Below the pieces are notes generated by a model. It was not told the origin of the DNA. It did not search any database and saw only the letters and a list, made by a program, of their open reading frames with translations. This document shows positions 22,868 to 31,861 of a DNA stretch of 38,188 nucleotides, piece by piece. The translations under genes and the position numbers were made by a program. Source of the stretch: Desulfobacteraceae bacterium CG2_30_51_40 (GTDB lineage: Bacteria > Desulfobacterota > DSM-4660 > Desulfatiglandales > Desulfatiglandaceae); contig MNYJ01000038.1 in the NCBI GenBank assembly GCA_001874005.1, positions 1-38,188 on the forward strand. The letters are read 5' to 3'. Each line of letters opens with the position of its first letter. Position 1 is the stretch's first letter.

Positions 22868-24727
22868 GTGAGCCAGCCTTTTTGCATCAACAACAGAAGC
22901 ATCATTATAATTGTCGCCTATGTCAACAGCAGACTTGGCGCAGTCCATTCGCTCTTTGAAGGGCTTCCCTTTCCTGAGGAGCGATTCAAATCTCCCCAGG
23001 ATTTTTTCTTAAATGAAGACGAATGGACCACTTATGAAAACTACGAGAGGGTATTTAGAAGGGCAAAAGAACTTATAGCCGAACCGGATTTTTATTTCAG
23101 GTGCGGAGCCTCGGCAGCCCGGCTGCGATCATGGGGTAGATTTCATCATTTTGTAACGCTTTTTGCAAGACCCAGCGACGGCTTCAGACGTCTGCCCTTC
23201 TTCAACAAGAACTTTAATGATACTAAAGAAATAGAAGTTTTACTGCCGCCATCATACGATAGGGCATTAAGGAAGATGAGAGTCATCCTCAAGGTGGAGT
23301 TTCACCGCGATTTTGAACCAAACAGAGACTATCTGGGCGATCCTTACCTTAGGGGCATAATAAGCTGCATACCCACGATATGGGGGCTTCCGCCGGCGAT
23401 CATAAGACAGCCGGTGTGTGCCTATGATCCGGCGGTATTGTTCCTTAAGGAGCCTGAGTTTCTGCCTTACGCCCTTGCTCCCTCTATGGAATATGATCTC
23501 CTTACGGTTGTAGATCCGCTTACGGGCAGGAGATGCGCGGCAGGAAGGAGGGTGGCGCTTGAGCAGGATCTGGTGGGCGGAAAACCCATATATATGGGTA
23601 GATACAGAGATAGGCTGACTTCCGGCCCATGCGACACCGCCGGCGACCCGGGTACCGGTATCCTGATAACAAAGACCATGAGGGCAGGCAATCGAGTTCT
23701 CCTTGCAGAAGGCGAAATATACGGGGCCCCTTATTTTGTTCTTGATATACTCTATGACCGCCTTTCAATGGCCCAGAGGCTGAAGCATATCTTCACGGCC
23801 CAGACAGGATGCGAAGATTCGAGCAGCGAGTTGATACAGACAATAGAGAGGCTCAGGGAGAATATCAGAGAGCGAAATGATGCCTATAGCGCCCTTGAAA
23901 AGGCCAACGATGAACTCCGGCAGGCAAGGGCGCTTCTGGATGAATACGCGAAGGGTCTTGAGAAAAAGATCGAAGAAAGGACCGCCAGCCTCAAAGAGGC
24001 CCGCGAGGAACTTCTCAGGCTCAACAGTGATCTTGAGATAAGGGTGAAGCAGCAGGTTGACCAGCTTCAGAGGTACAGCGAACTCAGGAGATATCTTTCG
24101 CCCAAGTTAACGGATCAGATCCTTTCAGGAAATCACTCCTTTGCAACCGAGCTTCGCAGAAAAGAGATGACGGTTGTTTTCACCGATATAAGAGGTTTTT
24201 CAGCTCTTACGGACAGCCTTGAGCCGGAGGAGGTCTTTCAGTTACTCAATAAGTACATAGCAGAGATGATCTCCATAGTGCATGCCCATGACGGGACGCT
24301 CAACAAGATCACGGGCGATGGGATCCTTGTATTTTTCGGGGACCCTATTCCGATGGATGACCACGCTGAGAAGGCCGTCTCAATGGCCGTGGCCATGCAG
24401 AGGAAGGTCTCTGAATTGAACGATGAATGGAAGAGACTCGGCCATGAGCTGGGGATAGGCATCGGCATCAATACCGGCTTCATGACCGTGGGAACGATAG
24501 GGAGCGAATCCCTGAGGGATTATACCGTGATAGGGACCCAGACAAATGTGGCCGCGCGGCTTGTCTCGCTCGCGACCGCAGGACAGACCCTGGTAAGTCA
24601 CAGGACATATAGCCGCGTGAGGGAAATCTTCGACTCTCAGGAGTTGGGGGAGATTACGGTCAAAGGGGTCCACAGCCCTGTAAAGACATACCTGATTCTC
24701 GAGAAAAGCCGGGCTGCGCCGGATTAA
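22868..24727 (+). CDS. Class III adenylate cyclase with unrecognised N-terminal sensor and coiled coil
   Basis: A 619-residue soluble protein. Residues 1-310 form a sensory region I cannot name: a helical part (FFLNEDEWTTYENYERVFRRA), a strand-rich part (RCGASAARLRSWGRFHHFVTLF), then a further domain to about 310. Residues about 315-425 are a coiled coil (EKANDELRQARALLDEYAKG). The cyclase domain has metal-binding Asp440 (FTDIRGF) and Asp484, the adenine-selecting pair Lys480 and Thr553, and transition-state residues Asn560 and Arg564, so it looks active and of the class IIIb (Lys/Thr) type that makes cAMP. The start is the GTG at 22868, after GGAGGACGGCG. No membrane segments. Confidence 0.85.
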   Translation: MSQPFCINNRSIIIIVAYVNSRLGAVHSLFEGLPFPEERFKSPQDFFLNEDEWTTYENYERVFRRAKELIAEPDFYFRCGASAARLRSWGRFHHFVTLFARPSDGFRRLPFFNKNFNDTKEIEVLLPPSYDRALRKMRVILKVEFHRDFEPNRDYLGDPYLRGIISCIPTIWGLPPAIIRQPVCAYDPAVLFLKEPEFLPYALAPSMEYDLLTVVDPLTGRRCAAGRRVALEQDLVGGKPIYMGRYRDRLTSGPCDTAGDPGTGILITKTMRAGNRVLLAEGEIYGAPYFVLDILYDRLSMAQRLKHIFTAQTGCEDSSSELIQTIERLRENIRERNDAYSALEKANDELRQARALLDEYAKGLEKKIEERTASLKEAREELLRLNSDLEIRVKQQVDQLQRYSELRRYLSPKLTDQILSGNHSFATELRRKEMTVVFTDIRGFSALTDSLEPEEVFQLLNKYIAEMISIVHAHDGTLNKITGDGILVFFGDPIPMDDHAEKAVSMAVAMQRKVSELNDEWKRLGHELGIGIGINTGFMTVGTIGSESLRDYTVIGTQTNVAARLVSLATAGQTLVSHRTYSRVREIFDSQELGEITVKGVHSPVKTYLILEKSRAAPD

Positions 24728-24738
24728 TAAGTGACTGC

Positions 24739-24772
24739 TATGCCCTTGATGGGCGAAATAAGAGATGAAACC
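24739..24772 (+). repeat. Repeat family A head, degenerate
   Basis: TATGCCC-TTGAT-GGGCGAAATAAGAGATGAAA resembles the head of family A; no body or tail follows. Confidence 0.45.
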
Positions 24773-24840
24773 CTTTTTTTTACCAAAGTGTTGTAAGGGG
24801 GGGACGATTAATAAAAGAAATAACCAGATGCTAATCCTCG

Positions 24841-24987
24841 GTATCAGCTCAATAACTGGGGGGATGGCTTTGCGTAGATCAGGACATGCAGACCTGGAAT
24901 CAGGTTCCGTAAGGTGCGCCTTCAGGCGCAGGGCGCACGGTTCCCGTGCGGCTGAAGCCGCACCTACCCCGAATTTTTGAACTCATA
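24841..24987 (+). repeat. Repeat family C, full copy
   Basis: GTATCAGCTCAATAACTGGGGGGATGGCTTTGCG... then a core with GGTGCGCC-TTCA-GGCGCA, GGGCGCACGG and GTGCGGCT-GA-AGCCGCAC, and the end AATTTTTGAACTCATAC. It is the inverse of the copy at 19611-19756. It lies between the cyclase and fdhD. The 24728-25062 gap holds no gene. Confidence 0.7.
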
Positions 24988-25062
24988 CAATCCTCGTTAG
25001 AAAACTACTTTATAGGCCTAATTTGAGCGGGCCTGTAAATCTTAGCCAGAGAGTGGGGCGTG

Positions 25063-25896
25063 ATGGACAACACAGTTGCGGTTACAGTTACCCTTAGGGA
25101 AGGCAGTGTCGGGAGACCAAAGAGGCTTGAGATGATTCGGGAAGAGCCTCTTTCAATAAGGATACAGGAGCAGCCTTACGCGGTTGTCATGCGGACTCCT
25201 GGAGACGAGCAGGCGCATGTGGCGGGATTCTGCCTTGCCGAGGGAATAGTGGAAAGCCTTCAAGATATAGGAACTATTTTCTCGTGCGAGGAAGAGGATA
25301 CAAATGTTGTGAACCTCACAGTGACTCCCGAAAGGCTCAAATCCATAACAACGGTCCTTGAGCGCAAAGGCTTTGTGAGTCAGACCAGTTGCGGCATCTG
25401 CGGAAAGGAGATGGTCGAAGACCTCTCCCAGATGGTGCAGGCATTGCCTGAGGGCCCCTTGATAGACCTTGAAAGGGCCTCTGCATGCCTCGATGGGCTA
25501 AAGGCTATGCAGATACTTTACCACAAGACCAGAGCCTCACATGCGGCGGCGATCTATACGCCTGATCTTGAACTTTTGTCCCTGGCAGAAGACGTAGGAC
25601 GCCATAACGCACTGGATAAGGCAATAGGAAGGCTTTTCCTGCGAAACTCCCTCCACCGTGCAGGGGTGCTGATACTTTCTTCCCGGATAAGCTATGAGCT
25701 GGTTCAGAAGGCCGCAAGGGCCAAAATTCCCTTTGTTCTGTCCGCATCCAGAGCCACGGCGCTGGCGGTAGAACTGGCGGATTCCCTCAACATGACACTT
25801 GCGTCTCCTTCCAAGGAATCAGGGATTCATGTCTATTGCGGCTACGGCCGCCTGAAGCAACCTGAGGCTTTGAGTGCCGGGACTGGGAAACAGTAG
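25063..25896 (+). CDS. fdhD: FdhD, formate dehydrogenase sulfurtransferase/maturation factor
   Basis: A 277-residue FdhD protein. FdhD moves sulfur from IscS onto the Mo/W-bisPGD cofactor of formate dehydrogenase. Visible family features are the cysteine motif CGICG (Cys110 and Cys113), the N-terminal EEPLSIRI, the middle MRTPGDEQAHVAGFCLAEGI, the nucleotide-like SLAEDVGRHNALDKAIG and the C-terminal ending GIHVYCG. The start is the ATG at 25063, with an in-frame GTG three bases earlier as alternative. It stands alone on the plus strand, convergent with the GNAT gene; no formate dehydrogenase is in the window. Its presence beside tungsten and selenium enzymes may only reflect shared cofactor needs. 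Confidence 0.94.
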   Translation: MDNTVAVTVTLREGSVGRPKRLEMIREEPLSIRIQEQPYAVVMRTPGDEQAHVAGFCLAEGIVESLQDIGTIFSCEEEDTNVVNLTVTPERLKSITTVLERKGFVSQTSCGICGKEMVEDLSQMVQALPEGPLIDLERASACLDGLKAMQILYHKTRASHAAAIYTPDLELLSLAEDVGRHNALDKAIGRLFLRNSLHRAGVLILSSRISYELVQKAARAKIPFVLSASRATALAVELADSLNMTLASPSKESGIHVYCGYGRLKQPEALSAGTGKQ

Positions 25897-25905
25897 CAGA
25901 AAAGT

Positions 25906-25918
25906 GCCTTAAAAAGGC
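25906..25918 (+). terminator. Weak hairpin after fdhD
   Basis: GCCTT-AAA-AAGGC lies 9 bases past the fdhD stop and is followed by TTT; it is in the gap between convergent genes. The stem is short (5 bp). Confidence 0.35.
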
Positions 25919-25958
25919 TTTGCCGGCGATTGCGGCAGGATATTCTTGACGGGCGCCC

Positions 25959-26411
25959 TTATACTGCACGTTCCAGATTGATGGTCTTTGATGGGCTGAA
26001 ATTGTTCGCGCTGAAAAAATGTATCAGCCTTGAATCGTTCCATTCAACCAGTGTGCTTATCTTTGTGACGCCCAGAGATTTCACGTGGGCGATAAACTCA
26101 TTGAGCAGCCTTTTCCCGAGGCCTTTATGCTGGAAGTCGGGATCAACCCCGATCGTATCCAGCGTTGCCTTTTCCTGGGAGATACCATATTCTCCAATAT
26201 AGAGTTCCCCCATAACGAAACCTGCCATGGCTCCGTCTTCCTTTTCGGCAACAAGCGACGCAGGCACGTAGTCCCTGGATTGCAAGAGCCTCTCAAGCTT
26301 CATCCTGTAATAATCAGGGCGGGAAATCCCCACTATTTTTTCGTCAATCCTGACCAGGGCATCAAAATCATCAGCCTTCATGAGTCTGATCTTAATGGCG
26401 CTCTTATCCAT
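25959..26411 (-). CDS. GNAT family N-acetyltransferase (downstream of bamF)
   Basis: A 150-residue GNAT protein. It starts MDKSAIKIRLMKADDFDAL; the acetyl-CoA loop is VDPDFQHKGLGKRLLNEFI (Q/R-x-x-G-x-G), preceded by the central strands GFVMGELYIGEYG and ATLDTIG. The ending FFSANNFSPSKTINLERAV closely resembles the ending FFKTLGFDRSSFINLRKEL of the GNAT at 34724-35170, so the two are paralogues flanking the bam operon. The start at 26411 has a modest GGGAG ahead; the longer open frame is dismissed. Substrate unknown; protein lysine acetylation is one option. Confidence 0.88.
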   Translation of the reverse strand: MDKSAIKIRLMKADDFDALVRIDEKIVGISRPDYYRMKLERLLQSRDYVPASLVAEKEDGAMAGFVMGELYIGEYGISQEKATLDTIGVDPDFQHKGLGKRLLNEFIAHVKSLGVTKISTLVEWNDSRLIHFFSANNFSPSKTINLERAV

Positions 26412-26616
26412 GTTTCTCTCACTCCCGTTCACAGTATCCTTGTATAATTTAAAGGGTCTGGTGGAAACACCTCCAGCCACAAAAACCCAAACTGGTCTAT
26501 GTTGTCTTCGAAACCAGACATTGACAACAGGACCATGATGCCCTTCTTTACGGGGATCCAGATTGCGATCCCGACTCAGGCGAAAGAGCCGGCTGCCTCC
26601 TTTTCTGATTTCCGAT

Positions 26617-27459
26617 CTATGCAGCCTTTTCCTTTGCTTTTCTCGCTACCGTCCTCTTTTCTTCAGGGACAGGTGGGGGCACCGGCTCGCCGGACAACTT
26701 CCTTATCGCTCCAAACCTTGGTGGACATGCCTCAAAACAGGTGCCGCACTTGATACATTTTTCCTGGTCAATAATATGGATAAGGTTTTTGCCGCCTGAT
26801 ATTGCTTCCACCGGGCATTTTTTTGAGCAGATCATGCAGGCCTGGCACTTGTCCGGATCAATGTAGTAGGAGACTACATCGCGGAACAGACTATCTATTT
26901 CTTCTCTTGCGAAAAGCGTTTCGTATTCTTCTTTACTGGCGATACGGGTTGAAAGCTTTTCCTTCATGACCATCTTGATGTAGGGGACAAGCCTTGCGAC
27001 ACTCGTTATCTTTGACTTGAGTTCAGCCTCGTCAATGCCTTCGGACTTTCCGAGAGGCCCAAGTTTCTTGATCCTCGCAGAGAAGGTATTCATTATCTCG
27101 GCGAAATGGATGCCTTCACTGGAGGACAGAAACTCGATTCCGAGTCTGTCAGGATTAAATCCGATGAACTCAATAATTTTCTTGCACAAAAGCACCATGG
27201 CTAGAGCATGGTAGTTGCCGTGAGTGACATAATTACACTCATTCAGTCGGCAACCGCCTATGATCACTCCGTCCATACCGTTTAGAAAGGCCCTGAGAAC
27301 AAATGCCAGATCAACTCTACCGGAACACATGACCCGAATAAGCCTTGCTTCAGTCGCATATTGTAGTCTGGAAACTCCAGCTAGGTCGGCAGCGCCGTAT
27401 GCTCACCAGTGGCATACAAAGCCTAGTATTTTCGGCCTAAAATTGGGATCTGTGACCAT
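26617..27459 (-). CDS. bamF: BamF: MvhD-like selenoprotein subunit with 2x[4Fe-4S]
   Basis: A 280-residue protein with an in-frame TGA at 27403-27405 read as selenocysteine 19. The N-terminus reads MVTDPNFRPKILGFVCHW-U-AYGAADLAG; MvhD/FlpD proteins have Cys-rich metal sites here (NWCSYGGAD-like), so Sec replaces a cluster-ligand Cys. RBS AGAGGTG lies eight bases before ATG 27459, and reading continues without other stops to 26617. The middle part VMCSGRVDLAFVL is classic MvhD. C-terminal ferredoxin motifs are CQACMICSKKCP and CIKCGTCFEACP. A SECIS-like hairpin follows the UGA. MvhD-like proteins pass electrons to HdrA; here the partner is BamE directly upstream. Reading only from the later ATG would give a 237-residue truncation. 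Confidence 0.9.
27368..27402 (-). promoter_or_regulatory. Putative SECIS element of bamF
   Basis: Starting 22 bases after the UGA, CTGGA-GTT-TCCAG (27368-27380) forms a perfect 5-bp stem with a three-base loop beginning with G. A bacterial SECIS hairpin within about 16-37 bases downstream, with G at the loop start, is what SelB needs. Confidence 0.72.
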
Positions 27460-27522
27460 CCGTATTCACCTCTTTTATCTGCAAAAATGCCTGCTTATAC
27501 ATGACAATAAATTCAAAAAGGA

Positions 27523-30500
27523 TTAAGCCGCCGCATCAACCTGGCTCAATAGTTCTTCATCGGTAAAATGCTTAAGCTGTATTGCCCCTGTGGGGCACTT
27601 AGCATTACAAAGCCCGTCACCCTTACAGATGACAGGGTTGACTATTGCCTTTTTACCCTGCCGCGTATCACGAAATTCTATCGCGCCATAGGTGCAGGCG
27701 GAAATACATTGTCCGCACCCGATGCAACTGCTCTCCTTAACCTCACAGACAGAGCCTGAAACCGTCACGGTATCTCTTGAAAGCAGGGTTATGGCCCTGC
27801 CGGCGGCTCCGTATGACTGGTTAATTGTCTCTGGGATATGTTTGGGATAGTGGGCGATACCGCAGAGATACACTCCGTCCGTGCCGAATTCCACCGGACG
27901 CAGCTTCACATGGGCTTCCTTGAAGAAATCATCAGGCCCGAGGGAAACCTTGAATAACTGAGAGATATTGACGTTATCCTTCGATGGTATGACTGCAGCT
28001 GAAAGGGATACAATATCCGCGTCTATCGCCAGTTTTTTGCCCAGGATATAATCAGGTACTGTTACTCTCAATACGGGTCGGCCTTCCTCTTCCGCGGTTT
28101 CCACGCAGGGTCTGTCCTGCGGTTCATAACGAACAAACTTTACGTCTTTGTCTGACGCCTCCCGGTAATAATCTTCTCTGAATCCATAGGTCATCATATC
28201 CCGGTACAGGACATGGATATCCATCTGGGGGTTGATCTCTTTAAGTTTCAGGGCATTCTTTATCGCATGGCTGCAGCATATCCTGGCGCAGTAGTTTCTG
28301 TCTTCATTTCTGCATCCGACGCACTGGATCATCACCAGACTTCCGGCGCTCAGAATCTTTTCATCGCCCCTAGCAATTCTTTCCTCGAGTTCGAGGGTGG
28401 TGAGCACCCTTTCGTCCTGTCCATAGAGATACTCCGTGGGTTTGAACTCATCGGCGCCTGTGGCGATTATGGTAGCGCCGTGCTTTATCTCCGCTGTGCC
28501 TCTTTCGGATTTAATCTTTGTTACGAAATTACCAATATAGCCTGAAGCATCTGTTATGGCGGAGCCCGTATAGACATGAATCATGGGATGTTTATAGACC
28601 TTACCAATGAGGTCGTTGAGAAATGCCTGCACATCCAGCCCCTCAAGCGTATAATGAAGCCTTCTGGCTATGCCTCCCAGATCCGTATCCTTTTCGAGCA
28701 AATAAACATCGTGTCCCTGTTTGGCCAATGATAGGGAGCAGGTAATTCCGGCAATTCCTCCGCCCACTACCAGGACGGCCTTGTTCACCGGGAGATTAAT
28801 CTCCTGCAGGGGCTGCAAGTGGCTCGCCCTGGCAACAGACATGCGGATAATGTCCTGCGCCTTATTTGTAGCCTCTTCTTTCTCCAGAGAGTGTACCCAG
28901 GAGCAATGCTCCCGAATGTTGGCCATGTCATAGTAATATTGATTGATGCCTGCCTCTCTAAGCGTATCCCTGAACAGGGGTTCGAGTGTCCTCGGGCTGC
29001 ACGCGGCGACAATAACCCGGTTAAGCCCCTTTTCCTTTATCGTGTCCGTTATCTGTTTGGCAGAATTAGTGGCGCAGGAAAATAGCTGCTCCTGAGCATA
29101 TACAACATTCGGGAGGGTAAGGGCGTATTCCACTGTGGAAGGCACATTAACTATCCTTCCGATATTAGCCCCGCAGTGGCATACAAAGACGCCAATCCTT
29201 GGCTCCTCCTGAGAGACATCCCTTTCAGCAGGATAGATTCTATCCTTGGTCAGCTTTCCACGCCGGTAATTGAGGAGCTGGCCGCATTGAGAGCCGGCGC
29301 CGCTTGCGCTGAAGACTGATTCAGGAATATCGGTGGGTCCCTGGAAGACACCGCTCACAAATATTCCAGGACGAGAGGTCTCCATAGGGTTGACCGGGTT
29401 CACTTTACAGAACCGATGCTCGTTTAGTTCTATGCCGAATTTTTCAGCTAGGGATTTAACTTCAGCAGGAGGAGTCAAGCCTACTGACAATACAACCAGA
29501 TCAAATTCCTCTTCCTTTACCCCATCATCATGGGTGGAGTATCGAATGGCGACGCTCTTGGTTTCAGGATTTTCCCTTACTATAGAGGCATAACTTCTGA
29601 TGAAACGGATTCCTGGAAGCGCTGCCGTCTTTTCATAGTATCTCTCGAAGTCTTTACCGAAGGAGCGAATATCGTTATGGAATATAGTGCACTGGGCATC
29701 CGCTATATGATCCTTTGTCAGGATAACCTGTTTTTGGGCGTAAGTGCAGCATACGGCGGAACAATAGCTGTTGTCGCCCGGAGTAACGCGCCTTGAACCA
29801 ACGCACTGGATCCAGGCAATCTTGTGGGGATGGTCTTTGTCGGATGAACGCAATATCTCGCCTTCGTATGGACCCGTTGAGCAGAGAAGCCTTTCATAAT
29901 CCATGCTGGTCACAACGTTCTGCATTTTTCCGTAGCCGTATTCCGACTTTAAGCTCGGATCATAAGGCTCGAGTCCGGCTGAAAGTATTATCGCCCCTAC
30001 ATTGATATCAAATGTCTCGGCAGTTTGGCCCAGGTCTATGGCGTTATTCTGACAAACCCCTTCGCAGATTCCGCATTTCTTCTCTTTAAGATAAAGGCAG
30101 CTTTCATCAATGTAGGCTATTAGCGGAATCGCCTGGGCGAAGTATATGTGGACGGCCTTATTCTTGGATATTTTCTGGTTGAATCTGTCGGGATATTTTA
30201 CCGGGCAATATTCCATGCAGGTGGTGCAGCCGGTGCACCTGTCTTCTATTACATATCTGGGCTTTCTGGTCAGAGTGACCTTGAAGTTGCCGACCTCCCC
30301 AGCGACTCTGTCAACATCGGTTAATGTCATGACCTCAATGTTCGGATGCCGGCCGACCTCGACCAGTTTGGGAGAGAGAATTCACATAGAGCAGTCATTG
30401 GTCGGGAAGGTCTTGTCGAGCTGGGCCATGTGGCCGCCTATGGCCGGAGCCTTTTCAACCATATAGACCTTAAAGCCGGCTGTTGCCAGATCAAGCGATG

Positions 30501-30612
30501 CCTGAATTCCGCTTATCCCCCCTCCCACAACTAGAACATCACCAAAATTTCTACCCGAAAAGGCCTCGCAAGGCTGCTCTATCTTGTCCTTTTCCAGAGT
30601 CTCTTTTTCCAC
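27523..30612 (-). CDS. bamE: BamE: HdrA-like selenoflavoprotein of class II benzoyl-CoA reductase
   Basis: A 1029-residue HdrA-type protein with an in-frame TGA at 30382-30384 read as selenocysteine 77. The context TFPTNDCSM-U-ILSPKL is the Cys/Sec site of HdrA, known to be Sec in some methanogens. The GTG start at 30612 has GAGG upstream. Domains in order: first FAD-binding fold VVGGGISGIQ (29-38), 4Fe-4S motif CTGCTTCMEYCP, a long HdrA core, then a second FAD-binding fold VVGGGIAGITCSL in the middle, and two C-terminal 4Fe-4S motifs (CIGCGQCISAC and CKGDGLCNAKCP). HdrA hosts the FAD thought to bifurcate electrons; in Bam it links BamBC to the MvhD-like BamF. Naive calling gives two pieces, 76 and 935 codons. 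Confidence 0.92.
30349..30381 (-). promoter_or_regulatory. Putative SECIS element of bamE
   Basis: Fifteen bases after the UGA, CTGGTC (30361-30366) pairs with GGCCGG (30349-30354), allowing G-U pairs, around the six-base loop GAGGTC, which starts with G. The loop begins 21 bases downstream of UGA, within the accepted bacterial range. Confidence 0.65.
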
Positions 30613-30679
30613 GTCTCTATATCCTCACAAGATTTCTTTGATTAAAAGGCCGGCAGCCGATTTTTCAACCGGCTGTTGA

Positions 30680-31831
30680 CTAAATCACTTCTGCTATGAT
30701 CTCGGTTATGTCCTTAACTTCGATTTTGTCCACAGCATCCCTGGTCAAGCGGCTGTCTTCGAAGTTGGTTATGCAGTAAGGGCATGCTGTTACAAGAACC
30801 TCAGCTCCCTCCTCAAGGGCCTGATCTATTCTGAGATCAGAAAATCTCTGTCCTTTCGGAGTCTCCATCCATATCCTTCCGCCTCCGCCCCCGCAGCAAA
30901 GGCTGTCCGCCCGGCATTCCGGCATCTCAACAAGCTCAAGCCCGGGCACGCTATTCAGTACCTCCCTGGGCTCTTCAAATATCCCATTGTGACGTCCCAG
31001 ATAACAAGGATCATGGTAAGTAATCTTCTTATTATAAGCTTTACTTAATGTTATACGGCCTTGCTTGATCAGATCAGAGAGGAACTGGGATATATGAATG
31101 ATTTCAAAATTGACCCTGAAATCGGGATACTCATTCTTGAAGGTATGATAACAGTGAGGTGAGGAAACAAGGATTTTCTTTACGCCGCTGTCAATAAATG
31201 CCTTTATATTCTCCCTTGCCAGACGCTTAAAGAGCTCTTCATCTCCGGTCTTTCTGATGCTCTCACCGCAGCAGCTTTCCTTTTCTCCAAGTATGCCGAA
31301 ATCCACGCCGGCCTTGGTAAGGATAGCGGCTGTGGCCTTTGCGACCTTCTTCATCCTCGGGTCGTAGCTCAGGTAGCAGCCCGGGAAATAGAGGATTTCC
31401 ATGCCTTCTTCAAAGGCAGGGACAGATATGCCTTCCGCCCATTTGGCCCTGTTTTTTCTCTCCTCGTTTAAAGGATTGCCCTCTGCTACAAGGCTTGCGT
31501 TTATGGTACGGACAGACTTTACATGAGGAGGAAATATACCGTATTCATTAGCGATTCTTCTTAATGCAATGCCTGAGTCTATCTGCTTGACATCTCTGGG
31601 ACACCTCTGAGGGCATCGGCCGCAGGTTGTGCAAAGCCAAATATCTTCGCTTTCTATCTCAGTGAGGCCGAAGGTCGCCTCCCGCACAAGTTTGCGCATA
31701 CTGAATTTTGTGACCTTGTTCCAAGGGCAGACGGTGTCGCATAATCCGCATTGAAAACATTTCTTAAAGGCATCTCCGCCGCTTGCTTTTATGACGTCTA
31801 TGATCTCTTTGTAAGGGGCTACGGTCTCCAC
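30680..31831 (-). CDS. bamD: BamD: HdrBC-like Fe-S subunit
   Basis: A 383-residue fusion of an HdrC-like ferredoxin half and an HdrB-like half. 4Fe-4S motifs are Cys25/28/31/35 and Cys67/70/73/77. Two CCG-type domains follow: Cys152 with Cys187-188 (SCCGES) and Cys276 with Cys312-313 (LCCGGGG), which in HdrB hold the unusual noncubane 4Fe-4S clusters. The GTG start at 31831 has AGAGG eight bases upstream. It is 30 bases after bamC and 67 bases before bamE, in one operon. In the proposed Bam complex it would pass electrons between BamE and the BamC ferredoxin. No TGA interruptions seen. Confidence 0.9.
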   Translation of the reverse strand: METVAPYKEIIDVIKASGGDAFKKCFQCGLCDTVCPWNKVTKFSMRKLVREATFGLTEIESEDIWLCTTCGRCPQRCPRDVKQIDSGIALRRIANEYGIFPPHVKSVRTINASLVAEGNPLNEERKNRAKWAEGISVPAFEEGMEILYFPGCYLSYDPRMKKVAKATAAILTKAGVDFGILGEKESCCGESIRKTGDEELFKRLARENIKAFIDSGVKKILVSSPHCYHTFKNEYPDFRVNFEIIHISQFLSDLIKQGRITLSKAYNKKITYHDPCYLGRHNGIFEEPREVLNSVPGLELVEMPECRADSLCCGGGGGRIWMETPKGQRFSDLRIDQALEEGAEVLVTACPYCITNFEDSRLTRDAVDKIEVKDITEIIAEVI

Positions 31832-31861
31832 TGTATAAACCTCTTCTCCTGCGGTAAGGTC

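Noticed and set aside
24765-24980. Open frame of 71 codons between cyclase and fdhD
   Set aside because: Consists of repeat family C hairpins translated; sequence RRRAHGSRAAEAAP is typical of such artefacts.
30331-30384. bamE as a pseudogene broken by a stop codon
   Set aside because: The frame is otherwise intact on both sides, the interruption is UGA exactly at the HdrA Cys/Sec site, and a SECIS-like hairpin follows.
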